DNA from: Anaeramoeba flamelloides | Taxonomy: Eukaryota > Metamonada > Anaeramoebidae | Assembly: GCA_027625915.1 (NCBI GenBank) | Contig: JANTQA010000070.1 | Location: 4,283,001-4,347,000, forward strand | Direction of reading: 5' to 3' | Length of the DNA stretch: 64,000 nucleotides | Shown here: piece after piece, positions 26,135-38,042 of the stretch | How the letters are laid out: every line of letters starts with the position of its first letter | Position numbering within the stretch: the stretch's first letter is position 1 | Position numbers and translations under genes: made by a program | Notes under the pieces: model-generated | What the model was told of the DNA's origin: nothing | Database searches by the model: none | What the model saw: the letters and a program-made list of their open reading frames with translations, nothing else

Positions 26135-26994
26135 TATATAAAAAAATCTATTTAAAAATTGTATTTTTCAATCAAAATTAACCCAGATATTTCAAACTGA
26201 TTTTTTATCTATGTTGTTTTATTCAATAATATTTTTAATTTTAGGTCTAGATTTTAAAAAGTCAAAAATTAAAAAATATTCTAAAATTAAAAAAAATCAA
26301 TTATTAATCTGTCTCAGACTATTGGCCATTAAGTAGAAATTTGTAAAAAAGCATTCTTTAAAAAATTTCACAAATTTTGATGAAAAAAATTATTATTTTT
26401 TTTTTAAATTTTATTTATTTTTTTTTATTTTTGAATTATTTAGAATAAAATATCAAAATCGTTATAGAAGGTTAATAAGTGGATAAAACAATTTCTCAAT
26501 GTGATAACATATCCCCCATAATGAATAAATTATTTATTAATAAAAAAAAAAATAGGACATTCTTGGATTCAAAGTAATCCAAAAAATTCCTAGTTAAGAA
26601 TTTCAAATTTTATTCATTAAAACCTAATTTTTTATATACACTAGTGTAAATATGAATGTTATCATAAAAAAAAATAGTTTTAACACTTGTCTAATAGATA
26701 TAAATTTTTAAAACAAAAAAAAAAAATATTTTGACAAAGTTTCGTTTGAAACATAATGAAATCACAAAACGAAAAACAATTTCCAAATCTTTGGAGTGAT
26801 TTTTTTTTCTGTCTAATTATCTAAACAATTTTACATTATAAAATTTTCTATCTAAGATAATATTGGATTAAGTCTTTATCTTGGATTCTTTCCTGAGAAA
26901 TTTAAATTCTAAAATCAACCACAATAGTAATTTGGTTATTTTATATTCTAAGTGATATTTATATATTTGTATTTAAAATAGTTAAAAACTTTTA

Positions 26995-27190
26995 CAGTCA
27001 GTTCCACTTTTAAGGCACAGACTTTCAAGATAATTTAAGTAACAAAAAAACCTCAAATTAAGGCACAAAATTTGGAATTTTTTTTTTTTACAATTTATTT
27101 TACTAGAATCTGAATTTTATGTCTTAATTTGAGATTTTTTTTGGACTTAAATTTCGTTGAAAGTTTGTGCCTTAAAAGTGGAACTGACGG
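26995..27190. mobile_element. Palindromic Tc1/mariner-type MITE, family M (copy 4)
   Basis: 196 bp, starts CAGTCAGTTCCACTTTTAAG, ends CTTAAAAGTGGAACTGACGG, flanked by TA on both sides. Fourth member within 2.9 kb. Confidence 0.8.
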
Positions 27191-27942
27191 TATTTAAAAA
27201 ATAAATATTTATTTATCATTAATAAAAAACTTATAAATTAGAAAAAAATGAATAAATATTATCTAATTTCCTTTTTTTAAATGTTTGAACTCTGTTTTGA
27301 ATAATGACAAAGAAGAATATTTTTGGTTTTAGGACCAAGAAACTTTTAAAAATTAATTTCCAATTGAAAGGAAATTTAGTATGTGATTTTTTACGAAACT
27401 CATTTTAATCATGAAAGGTCTAAAAATAAAACCAGAAGAAATCAATATTTTGATATATTTTTAATTTTTTCCTAAGTTAATTAATCTATTTTTAATCTTA
27501 ATGATAAGAAGGAATAATAGAATTTCATTACTTATTTAGTGTTCATAATCATTGTTTTTTCAGACTATGGCCAGATCTAAATCATGTGATATAATATGTT
27601 TAATAAAAACGAAACAAGATCTCAACAATAATGTAAAATAAAAAAATTATTAGTTTGTGTAGAATAAAGCATAAATAATTGTCTGAATTCACTTTTGTCA
27701 CCAATACAGAACAATACTGGATGTTTCCTAATTATTGTAACATTTATAGTATTTTTTTCAGCAAATTACTTGAAATTGAATGCTCCGAAAAGTACAGAAC
27801 AATTAAAATCACTAACTTTATTTTGAAATTTACTTCATAAATTTTGGGTTTATTGGTGTAAAGAAGATAATATGAAATTTTTACCCCTTTAAAATTAATG
27901 ATCACTCAAATATTTCAAAATAAAAGATTAAAAAAAAAACAA

Positions 27943-28116
27943 TATAAAAACTCAACAAAAGATAAAAACTAAAAAATAACAAACAAGAAGTCAAGTTTTT
28001 GTTTCACTGACAACCAACAATCCAAAAGTAAACATTTTTTTCTTAAAAAATAAGATTTTACATTTTTTTCATTTTTACTTTCTCTTCACAAAAAAAAAGA
28101 AACGTATTTCCCAAAT
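27943..28116 (+). promoter_or_regulatory. Conserved 5' flank (candidate promoter) of CCT7 copy B
   Basis: Near-identical to 21456-21625 of copy A in inverted orientation, with divergent sequence immediately outside. It likely contains the 5' UTR and core promoter. Inference from position and shared sequence. Confidence 0.4.
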
Positions 28117-31100
28117 ATGTCTTATTTCACACCAACAATTGTTCTTTTAAAAGAAGGAACTGATTCGTCCCAAGGCAAAGGGCATCTTTTAAGTAACATC
28201 GACGCATGTACCGAAATTGTCAACACTTTGAAATCGACCCTTGGACCAAGAGGAATGGACAAACTTATTACAAACGACAGAGGTAAATCCACAGTCACAA
28301 ACGATGGTGCAACAGTAATGAGACTTCTTGACGTTGTCCATCCAGCTGTTCAGACACTTGTTGACATTGCAATGTCTCAAGATTCTGAGGTAATTTCTCT
28401 TTTCTTTTTGATATATTTTTTTCTTTGAAATGATATTTTGTTTTTCTTTTTCCCATACAAAACTAATCCCAAAACAAAACAAATCCCAAACCAATACAAA
28501 AACATACTTAATCCGAAAACCAAAACTAAAATAACAAAACTTAAACACTCAAACCCTTTGAAAACCCCAAAGGTTGGTGATGGAACAACATCTGTTGTTG
28601 TCTTAGCTGGAGAAATCCTTGAACAAAGCAGATCATTTATCAAAGAAAATGTTCATCCTCAAACCTTGATCAAAGCTTTCAGAAAAGCATGTTTCAAATG
28701 CCGAGAAAGGATCAAGGAAATTGCAATCGAATCAAATGTTAAAGATGAAAAGCAATGGAATTCGATGTTGAAAAAATGTGCATCAACTGCAATGAATTCA
28801 AAATTAATTGCAGGCCACAAAGACGCATTTTCAGATATGGTTGTCCAAGCTGTTAGGTCACTTGACCCTGAATTCCCAGAAGTTGATCTGATTGGAATCA
28901 AAAAAGTCGGAGGAGGAGCAATGGAAGAATCTTTCCTTGTTAATGGTGTTGCTTTCAAAAAAACCTTTTCATATGCAGGATTTGAACAACAACCAAAAAA
29001 ATTCACAACACCTAAAATTGCTTTGTTGAACATTGAACTCGAATTAAAAAACGAAAAAGAAAATGCTGAAATCAGAATCAAAGATCCAAAAGTAAAATAT
29101 TCATTTTTTGTTTTTTTTTTTATTTTTTTTTTTAATTTTTATTTGCTTTTTTTTATTTTCACTTGATCCCTTTTTTTTTTTTTTTTTAAAAAAAAGTGAT
29201 TTTTCTTCCTTTTCAAATTATTTTCGAAACAATCTTCTTATTTTTTTTCTTTTTTTTTTTTTTTTTTTTTGTTTGGGCTTTCCAAAATCAAAATTATTTC
29301 TTTTTTTAATTGAAAAACCAAAATCCTTTCAAAATTTCCTTTTTTTTTTATAACTTTTAATCTTTTTTATTTTGAACAGAAAGAAAAAGAAAGATTTGAA
29401 CAATTCTTTTTTTTTATTACACACCCCCTAAAAACAGTTCTTTATCTGGGTTAACTAATTAATCGAATTATTTGTTTCTTCATTCTTTTAAGGTGAGTAA
29501 ATACAATATTTGTCTCATAAAAAGATAAAGTCAGTTTATCAATCGATTTCAAAAAAAAGTTTTAAAAAGTATCTACAAAACATCTGAAAGAAAACAATTT
29601 CCTCCAAAATTTTCTAACTCTTTGGTCTTTGCTTTTTTAAAATTCGAAACAAAATTCATTCAACAATATTTGGGTTGAATCAGAAAATTTCTGAGAATTT
29701 GAAAAACCCTTCAGGAAGTAAGTACATTTTACCGTTTTGAAAAATTTTAATTGTGTAAAAATTACTGAAAAATATTTTTTGAGTGCCACAAGATATTGAA
29801 ACTTGGAAACCAAAATACCATTCACTACTCTATTTGTGAAAATAAAGCGAACCCAAAGTAATTCAGACTTGAATCTTTAATTTTTCAATTTTTTGAACAT
29901 TTTTCTTTATTAAATTTTTGATTTTTATTAAATTAGGTTTTGATTCCTAAATTTGTTTATACCAATGAGTGAAATCAAACATAGAATAAACCAAAAAAAT
30001 AGACCCAAAAAAGGTGTGTCATTTGAAACAAATATTTTCTATTACAAGACCAAACACGAAAGATCACCTTTCCAAATAAAAATGTTGAAATCAACAATGA
30101 AAAAATCAACCAAAGCCTATTTTCGAAGATTTGCTTTTTATAATTTTTTTAAATCCAAACAATTTATAACCTTGAATTTCTCAACTCATTACTATTTATT
30201 ATTATTTCACAAAACATTTTTTTACAAATTTGCTTTCAAAATTCTTTTATCAAATATTTTTATCAAACCAAACCAAAACAAAGAATATTACCTCAAAAAT
30301 TAAAATAAAGGGGTTGAATTCTCAGGAATCAAAAAGCAGTTACAAAAGATTCAACCCAAAATAATTGAAAAATTTAGAAAAAATTTTAATCGGATTCAGA
30401 ATTATTTGTCGTTCTCAATTTTAATAGAAAATAAATAATTATAAAATCAAATGAATTCGTTCAATAAATCTTTATTTCAGAAGAGGAATTTCAAAAAATA
30501 TCCTATTTTCTGAACTCAAAACTAGAATTAGATAAATTTATGAAAATAGGATTTTTAAATTCATTTTGGAAATTCTTTAGAAATAAAAAGTAATTTGCCT
30601 CTCAAACATTTTACAAACAAAAGTTTTTCCATGAAGAATTAAAAATAAAACCAAATAAAGAATAAGTAATTGTGTGAAATGTTATAGATAAGATCAAGTA
30701 ATAAATGATTTTTATTTATTTTTTTCTTGATCAATTTTTTCATTTTTTTTTGATTTCCATTTTTTAATTGGTATGAAAATATATTATACTAGGATATATT
30801 TCACTTCTCGTATTTATATAAATATCAATATATTTGGTTAAATAAATGATTTGAATAATTCAGTTTCACATAAATTGTGCCACTCAAAATTTGAAAAATA
30901 TACTTACCCTCTTAGCCAAAATTAAAGTAATGTTCAAAATTATGAAACTTCTAACAAAAAAAAAAAAATCTAATTTTGTTGTTTTAAAAAAAGAATGACA
31001 GAATTTAATTAATCAAAACTTTACATTAATTTAAAAATTTTTACTTTTCGGACCTTAAAAAAAAAAAAAAGGTATTTTTGAATTAAATTTTGTCACACTT

Positions 31101-33225
31101 TTTTCAAACCCTTAATTTAAATGATAAACCATACCTTTTTAAAATGACTAAAACATTTTTTTTTTTTTTTAAAAACGATTTAAAAAAAATTTTTACCCAA
31201 AAGAAAAAATAAAACCGACTACAAGCTCTTAAAATGTAAAATTTTCTGCTGTATTTATTCTTTTCGGGTTAGTTAACCCATTTTTTATTTAATTTTAACA
31301 TTCAATAAATTTCTTGAATATCAAAAAAATATTAATAAAATCATATTTGTAAAATTAATCACTAAAAAAGTTTTTTTTAATAAAGTACTGAAAAATCGGT
31401 CTATTGAAGTTTGTTAACTGTTTTGAAATTTTTTTTGTCACACTTTTTAAAAATAAACATTTCATTTGAATTGTTTTTAATAAAATAATTTCTATTTTTT
31501 AAAAAAAACAATTAATTATTTATTACAAATAAATTTTTGATTCAAATTTTGTCTTGAGCAAAATGAAATATTTTAAAGGGAAAAAATAATAAAAAAATTT
31601 TTTTCAAGTGCGTCGGAGAAGGAAATAAAACAGGATTCTCTCTAAAAAAGAAAAAGAACAAAAAAATGAATTCTATTGAAACATTAGTTTATTTTTCTAT
31701 TAAAATATCTGTTGCACAATAAAATAATTTTCAACTAAATAGAAAGTCTGAATATCAAAAAAAAAATTTAAAAATATTTCAAAATGTTTAAAAAAAAAAA
31801 AATGAGATTATTTCAAAAATCTTAAATAAAAAAATATAAACTAAATTTCATAATAAATGGCCCAATTTAAATTTTTTTTTACTTTATTTTTGACGAAAAA
31901 CAAATATTTCTAGTGTATAGAACTGAATAATCAAATAGTAATTTTTTTATTATTATAGATAACTTCAATTTATACAACTATATATATGTTCAAAATTTGA
32001 TTTTTAATGGGCCAATGATTTTGAAATGGAGTTTATCTATTTTTAAATTTTAAAAAAAAAATATTTCTATATCAAATGTCCATTTGTAAAATTTTCTAAT
32101 TACAGATAAACTCAAGTTCTGTTGTTATTGGATTTTTTTTACAATTTGGTACCTTCTTTTTCTTAAACCAATAATAGTTACATCAATTATTTACAAAAAT
32201 TAATAATCATTTTTTTTTTATTTTATTTTATTATTGTATTCAATAAAATTAATTTCGAATAAATAATAAAATAAATCATAAACAATTAATTTTTAAAACC
32301 CATTTTCAAAAAAAACAATTCTAATAAATTTAAAATACTTTTGATATTAATAACAATAAAAACATAATAAAAAAAAACCAAAAAGGAATACCAAAAAATT
32401 GTTGAAGCAGAATGGGAATTAATTTATGAAAAGTTGGAAAAAATTGTTGACTCTGGGGCAAATATTGTACTTTCAGGATTACCAATTGGGGATTTGGCAA
32501 CACAATATTTTGCAGATCGTGATATCTTTTGTGCAGGAAGAGTTGAAGAAGGCGATATGAAACGATTGTCTGTGATCACAGGAAAGCAAATCCAATCGAC
32601 AACAAACGGATTCACAAGCGAAATGGTTGGAGAATGCGAATTGATGGAAGAAAAGCAAATTGGAAGTGAAAGATACAACATCTTTACAGGATTTGAAAAG
32701 CAAGGATCGACAACAATCATTCTTCGAGGAGGAGCGGAGCAATTTCTTGCCGAATCAGAAAGATCCCTCCATGATGCAATCATGGTTGTTCACCGAGCAA
32801 TGATGAACTCCAAGGTTGTTGCAGGAGGAGGAGCCATCGAAATGGAATTGAGCCGATATCTCCACGAATACGCAAAAACAATCTACGGCAAAGAACAAAT
32901 GCTCATTTCTGCGTTTGCAAAGGCACTAGAAATCATCCCAAGACAAATCTCGCAAAATGCAGGATTCGATTCTGTTGACATCATGAACAAATTAAGAAAA
33001 GGACATTTCGAAAAGCCAAAAGAAAACATTTGGATGGGTGTTGATATCGAAAACGAAGGAGTCTGCGACACAATGAAATCATTTGTTTGGGAACCATCAC
33101 TAATGAAACTAAACATGCTTTCAGCTTCAACTGATGCCGCCTGCTTGGTTTTATCTGTCGACGAAACAGTCAAAAGCCCATCACTCCAAGACAACAATAA
33201 GATTTCTATGGAAGGAAGAAAATAA
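28117..33225 (+). CDS. CCT7: T-complex protein 1 subunit eta, copy B (intact)
   Basis: Three exons, 28117-28389, 28573-29091 and 32386-33225, join in phase 0 to 543 residues, the usual CCT-eta length. The introns are 183 bp and 3294 bp. Family features: N-terminal [46 protein letters not shown], the ATPase motif [29 protein letters not shown] with [18 protein letters not shown], the catalytic-side [10 protein letters not shown], and FVWEP near the C-terminus. The product is a TRiC/CCT ring subunit in the cytosol. All reading frames are open, in contrast to copy A. Exons, intron 1 and about 170 bp of 5' flank match copy A almost base for base. The middle of intron 2 (about 29475-32257) and the sequence beyond about 45 bp after the stop codon do not. 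Confidence 0.97.
29475..32257. other. Copy-specific core of CCT7 copy B intron 2
   Basis: 2.8 kb with no match to the equivalent part of copy A. An open frame of 116 codons at 29953-30303 (Lys/Phe-rich, no known motif) is probably chance. Part of 31370-31470 resembles 10640-10740. No splice-bounded exon was seen. Confidence 0.45.
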
Positions 33226-34430
33226 TTTTATCTCAATTTTTGGCTTTATATTTTTTTTTTTTTTTTTTTACAAAAAAAAATGAAAAATGTTAAATAATTT
33301 TGATAAATCTTAAAAATTATTTTTATTATAAAAAAAATAAATACAATATTTATATAGATTATATCAAAAGAAATAATTGATGTTACACCTCATCTCATTT
33401 TAAAATGAATCCAAAACAACTTTTTTTGTTATAAATTTTTTATTATCTTTTTTATTTTCTTTTGGATCATAAATTATTTCTAAAAAAAAAAAAAACAATA
33501 AACATTGGCAAGTTTTATATTCCATTTTTTTCAGCTTTTATACTTTTTAAAAGGATTTTCATTTTGTAATTATTTTTGTAAATATGATCATTTTTTCATT
33601 TTTTTTTTTTTTTGTAATTTAGTAAATTATTTGTGTGTCGACAAGACGTTTTTTTTTAATTGTTATGTATTTTATTTCAAATTGGTTATGTGTATGGCAA
33701 GGTAAATTAAATCTGAGGATTGTATAAAACATATTTTTTAAATTTTTTTTTTTTTTTTTCAGTAATGTTTACAATTAAATTTGAATTTTTTGAAAAATCG
33801 ATTTGATTATTTTGTTCCATAATACTAAATCATTTTTATGAGTAAAAATATATATTGTAAATCCTTAATGAATATAAAACATTAATATTCAAAAGGGCAA
33901 ATTGTATTTATAAAAACTTTTGGGCCAAAAAAAAAAAAAGATTGATTAAATTGCAAACCAATAATTATGTAAAAATCAAGTAATTAAACAATGATATCTA
34001 CTTGATTTAAAACTCTAATTGGTTAAAAGAAATAATTTATGTAATTTGTGGTACAATTCAAAATTTTTTCAAAACAACATTATACCAGTTTCTATAAGGT
34101 ATTTGTTCACACAGCCGAGAAGTATAAAAGTTAAGTATAATGTATTGGATATAAATTATATTAGTGTCCAACTGTTTAAATCCCACTAAAAATCAGATAA
34201 AAATAGTATATAGTTAATCTAACCGATTAAAAACTTATCATTGTATTAGTAAAAAGTTCAAAAAATTCTGAAAAATATGTTCTTTTCAAGACAAATTTAA
34301 ATTACAGGCTGGAAAATATATTTAAAAAATAACTTCACTAGTGTCAAAATGATAATTATAATAAATAGAATTTTTACAATTTTCGAGATAAATAAATACT
34401 TCCTTGCATTTATCCAAATTTTGGTATAGC

Positions 34431-34627
34431 CAGTTTCACTTTTAAGACCCAGACACTAATAAAAATTTAAGGCACAAATAAAAATCCCTAATTAAGGTTC
34501 AAAATTTTATTTATGGTAAAATAATTTGAGAAAAAAAAATATTTTGAAAATTATGCGCCTTAATTTGAAATTGTTTTTGTACTTAAAATTTGGATTAAAA
34601 TTTGTATCATAAAAGTAAAACTGATTG
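34431..34627. mobile_element. Palindromic Tc1/mariner-type MITE, family M (copy 5)
   Basis: Diverged copy, left end CAGTTTCACTTTTAAGAC, right end AAAAGTAAAACTGATTG followed by TA. The internal repeats (TTAAGGCACAAAT) are recognisable. Confidence 0.6.
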
Positions 34628-34654
34628 TAATAATACATACAATTTCTAATTACC

Positions 34655-35870
34655 TTAAGGGACTAGTAATTCTTAATTATTTTTTCCCAGAAGTAATAGA
34701 ATAATTATTTACATAAGGATACCAAAAACCTGATATGTAACTTCATTTGTCAACTTTAGAGAAATGAATAATCATTTTTAAAAAATTTCATTTTTACAAT
34801 GAAATTGTCATTAAAAAGATCTTGTGCTTTTTTGTTGGATTTTTGGAAAAAAGATAAAGAAAAATTTGCCAAAAAAATAATTTTGAGGAAATATCACTTT
34901 TAGTAATTCCAGAGAGTATTTATGAATAAGTAACTTTGTAGATTAAATCTTATTTTAAAAATATAATAAAAATAAATTAAATATTGAATCCTTGAAGATC
35001 TAAAAAAAAGTGAACATTTATTATATTCACAAATATTTATTAAATTTCTTGAAATTTAAAAGATTAGGCAGTATTTTTTCAAAAATCAAGAGTATAAACA
35101 AGGAACTGTTTGTATTAATATCAGTTATTTGATAATATCCTTTTTTTTTTTTTTTTTTTATTAGAAATATGCATTTGAATTTTTTTATTTGTTGAAATAT
35201 ATTTAAAAAAATGAGAAATAATTGTATGGTCTATTTGAGATATTTAATCTTTGGGTTGTTAATGGCTTACTGAAATACTTAAGATTGGGTTATTAATTAT
35301 TGATTATAAATAATCAAATTAAAAAGTATCCCTTTAGATTATAAGTTGAATTTTCGAGGTTTTCAAAAAGTATTTCGGGAGAATTTATATTTCGATTATT
35401 TGGTTCTTTTTCTTAGATTTTTTTATTCAATCCAGAGAAAAAATTGATTTGAATAATTCATTGAATCGAAAAATTATATTTTTTACAAGTTTAAAATAAT
35501 TATAGTATTGTTTTTTGAAATCAAGTAGATTCTTTATATGAGTTATTGTAGAACTTAGTAGTTTCTTTTTTAAAGTGTATTTTTCTACACTTCCTTTACA
35601 GGCAATAAGATTTCAATCTTCTTTCAAAGAAAATATTATTTTCAAAATAATTTGAAAATGGGTTCGATTTTGGGGTTTTTGAAAATGAGAAAAATGTATC
35701 AAACTTTTAAAAAACAATAATTCATTTCTGAAAATAGCATTAAAAGTAAGTTCTGTCTTGTAGTAATCAGATTTTATTCTTTGTTTTTTATTACAAGATG
35801 TGGTAAAATTTTTTTTGAATTTTTTAGCAAATTTACTTGAAGATTTTTTGAGATAACTAGTCTATTAATA
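34655..35870 (+). mobile_element. Long TTAA element (family L), copy 2
   Basis: Starts at TTAA 34655-34658 followed by GGGACTAGTAATTCTTAATT and stays collinear with 51798-53605, lacking that copy's 585-bp insertion. The right end near 35860 (AACTAGTC) is degraded. About 1.2 kb without a coding frame; non-autonomous. Confidence 0.55.
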
Positions 35871-36486
35871 GAGTAATGATAATTAAATCCAAAAATCATT
35901 TGGTGAATATAAATATTTCAATATTTTTTAAAAAAATCATTTTTCAAACAGAATAAAGTATTGGTATTCACCAAACGATTTTATATTGAAAATCCCTTTG
36001 AGACCAAAAATCAAAATTGACTCTACCAAAAATTGTTTATATTGCAAGGAAGTCTTTATTTATCTCTAAAATTGAAAAAACTCTATTTTTCCAACATTCC
36101 ATATTTATACAATAATAATTTTATAGAATATAAACCAAAGTAATCAATTGTTAGGTTTTTAGACGATTAACAATTGAGTAAATCTTGAAAATAAAAAATT
36201 GATAAAATAATTACTTTAGGGATCATAATATTGGTCTTTAATACTAGAATAATATAATTTTTTTTTCTATTTTTATTTAAGGGAGTAGCTACACCATAAG
36301 ACATGATAAAAATTTGAGAGAGATGAGATAAGAGCATTTTATTTTAGTAGCGTGTGATCGTAGATTCTCTAAAAATTTTTTTAAAAAAATTATTTGATAT
36401 TTTAATTTTAGTAATGTTCAACAATAAAAAAAATTGAGATTATATTGATAAAATAGTTTTTTTTTTTTTTTATTATTTTTTTATTA

Positions 36487-37042
36487 AAATAATCTTAATT
36501 CCATCAATTTGGACACAGTTTAAACAGTTGGAAAAATAACAATAACATGATTTACATCCAATTTGAAATTAATTTTAATTCAACCAACTATTTAATTTTT
36601 TGTCTTTTTTTTGTTTTTGTTTTCATTTTCAATTTTTCAGTTACAAAATCTGTTTGGTTAGATCTGGAAATTTTTTTATAGATGGCTGATAGATGGTTAC
36701 AGTTGAGTTTCAAAAATTGAAAAATCCACATAAAACCGGTGCAAGCAATCTTATCATTTGATCGATCAACCATTGTTGGTGTAATTTTAACAAATCTACC
36801 AATATATTTTTTGTTCAAATTCTGTCATTTCAGCTCGTTTCCTTATTTTGGACACACTTGTTTTGATTTTTTTATTTTATATTGCTTTCTTCTATTTGGA
36901 TGAAAAAGATTACTTAAAAAACCATTAATACTATGTTACTTAAATATGGTTTTATATTACATTTGGAAAAATATAATAAATTGAGTTTTTGTTTTCCTAT
37001 TTTTGATTTTAGATGTGTCCAAATTTTTGGAATGGAGGTTTA
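36487..37042 (-). mobile_element. Inner inverted-repeat element, family C, inside element A
   Basis: Ends read ATTCCATCAATTTGGACACA and TGTGTCCAAATTTTTGGAAT, inverted relative to each other. The body matches 56197-56730 and 60943-61486. The solo copy at 56197-56730 shows it is a separate family that inserted into the ancestor of elements A and B. Confidence 0.6.
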
Positions 37043-37408
37043 GTTTTAATTTTTTTGGAGAACTTAATTTAAGATTCTTTGAATAAAACTTAGAGCTATT
37101 TTATGGTTTAAACTTTGATAACATATAATCATATTCACTTCTCCAATTCCACTAAACCCAACTATTTAAAATCCTAACAAGTAAAAATTTGACTTAATTA
37201 TTCTAATTTTGGAATCCTTCTAGCTATTTAAGTCCCATTTATGTTTCCTTTTATCATTGTTTCAATTTTAATGTTGTTGTTCTTTTTAAACAATATTCGA
37301 TTAATCCCAAATGTCACTAATAAAAAAATATTTCTAATTGCTTTATCTTGTCAGGATTAAAAAAATCTCAAAAATGATGAAAAAATAAAAAAAGGAAAAA
37401 ATTAAATT

Positions 37409-37499
37409 CCACAATAGAATGTTGAGAGAAGGATAAAAGATAAGTTATTCAACATTCAAAACACTATTTTTTGCAATTCAACTCAACATTCTATTGTGG
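37409..37499. repeat. Hairpin with 18-bp perfect arms in element A
   Basis: CCACAATAGAATGTTGAG at 37409-37426 is exactly complementary to 37482-37499, with a ~55-nt loop. The same arms occur at 60495-60584 in element B, although the surrounding sequence has diverged. Confidence 0.7.
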
Positions 37500-38042
37500 T
37501 AATTTCTTTGAGACTTTGAAAAAAAAATTTAAAAAATCTAATGAATGAAGTACTTTAAATAATAAAAATCAATGAGTTAAAACCAAAGTAAAAAATGTTA
37601 TTTTCTGATCCTCTTCAGAATTGTCAAAAAAGTGAAAAATTTTTCGATACCGTGGCTACTCCCTTAAGGAAAAGGAAGGATTGAAAAAAAATTTCCAATA
37701 TGAAGATTTGTTCTTAGTGTTGATAATTAATAAAACACAATTTATCTTTCTCTACTATTTATAATAAATTTTTTAGAACTATTTGAACTTGGAGTAGATA
37801 TTGTTTATCCCAACTACAGCCCACTTGAATTTAAGAAGAATCTGTAAAACACAAATCCCTTAATGAATTAAAATGAAGAATATCTATTTTGGAAATAATT
37901 AGAAAATTATCTGAAAAATGAGATAGTCTCTATTCTTTCAAAAGTACTATCAGACTCAAAAAATCTGCTATTTCAAGTTATCAAAAAAGAAGAATCATTT
38001 TTTTTTTATTTATTTGACATTTTAATAATTTCACTTTAAAAA

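Larger units (their letters stand above)
21626..27942. other. Intergenic between the two CCT7 copies, repeat-rich
   Basis: No gene recognised. Contains repeat R4 (about 22390-23310), repeat R5 (about 23990-25320) and four Tc1/mariner-type MITEs (24270, 25323, 25938, 26995). Small open frames at 22909 and 24219 lie inside these repeats. The spacer itself is not palindromic, so the inverted arrangement of the CCT7 genes is not a simple fold-back. Confidence 0.6.
34372..36080. mobile_element. Outer inverted-repeat element enclosing M5 and a long TTAA element
   Basis: The left arm around 34384-34412 (TCGAGATAAATAAATACTTC, then CTTGCA) is the complement of the right arm around 36053-36080 (TGCAAGGAAGTCTTTATTTA, then TCTC). 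Related sequence occurs at 5560-5590. Between the arms lie MITE M5 and the long TTAA element copy 2, so the outer element is older than both. Boundaries are approximate. Confidence 0.4.
36277..37667 (+). mobile_element. Composite TTAA element A (1.39 kb)
   Basis: TTAA at 36277-36280 and 37664-37667; ends GGGAGTAGCTAC and GTGGCTACTCCC. An inverted full-length relative lies at 60323-61692. Inside sits a family C element (36487-37042) and a perfect-armed hairpin (37409-37499). Both copies share this inner arrangement, so the nested composite moved as one unit. No transposase; the 76-codon minus-strand frame at 36588-36818 is broken in the other copy. Confidence 0.7.
33226..38042. other. Intergenic, dominated by nested inverted-repeat elements
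   Basis: No host gene between CCT7 copy B and PSMA6. It holds MITE M5, a long TTAA element (34655-35870), and TIR arms at 34372-34405 and 36048-36080 that bracket both. It also holds the composite TTAA element A (36277-37667). The short open frames 33505-33705 and 36588-36818 are within A/T sequence or element A. Confidence 0.6.

Noticed and set aside
29953-30303. 116-codon open frame in CCT7 copy B intron 2
   Set aside because: Lys/Phe/Asn composition follows the local base bias, there is no motif, and copy A lacks it. Probably chance.
17106-33225. CCT7 inverted pair as a simple fold-back assembly artefact
   Set aside because: The 6.3-kb spacer, the intron cores and the outer flanks are all different on the two sides, which a fold-back chimera would not produce. 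Haplotype mis-joining remains possible and is raised in the findings.
36588-36818. 76-codon frame in element A as a possible transposase
   Set aside because: The matching region of element B and of the solo family C copy is not open in the same frame, and no transposase motif is visible.
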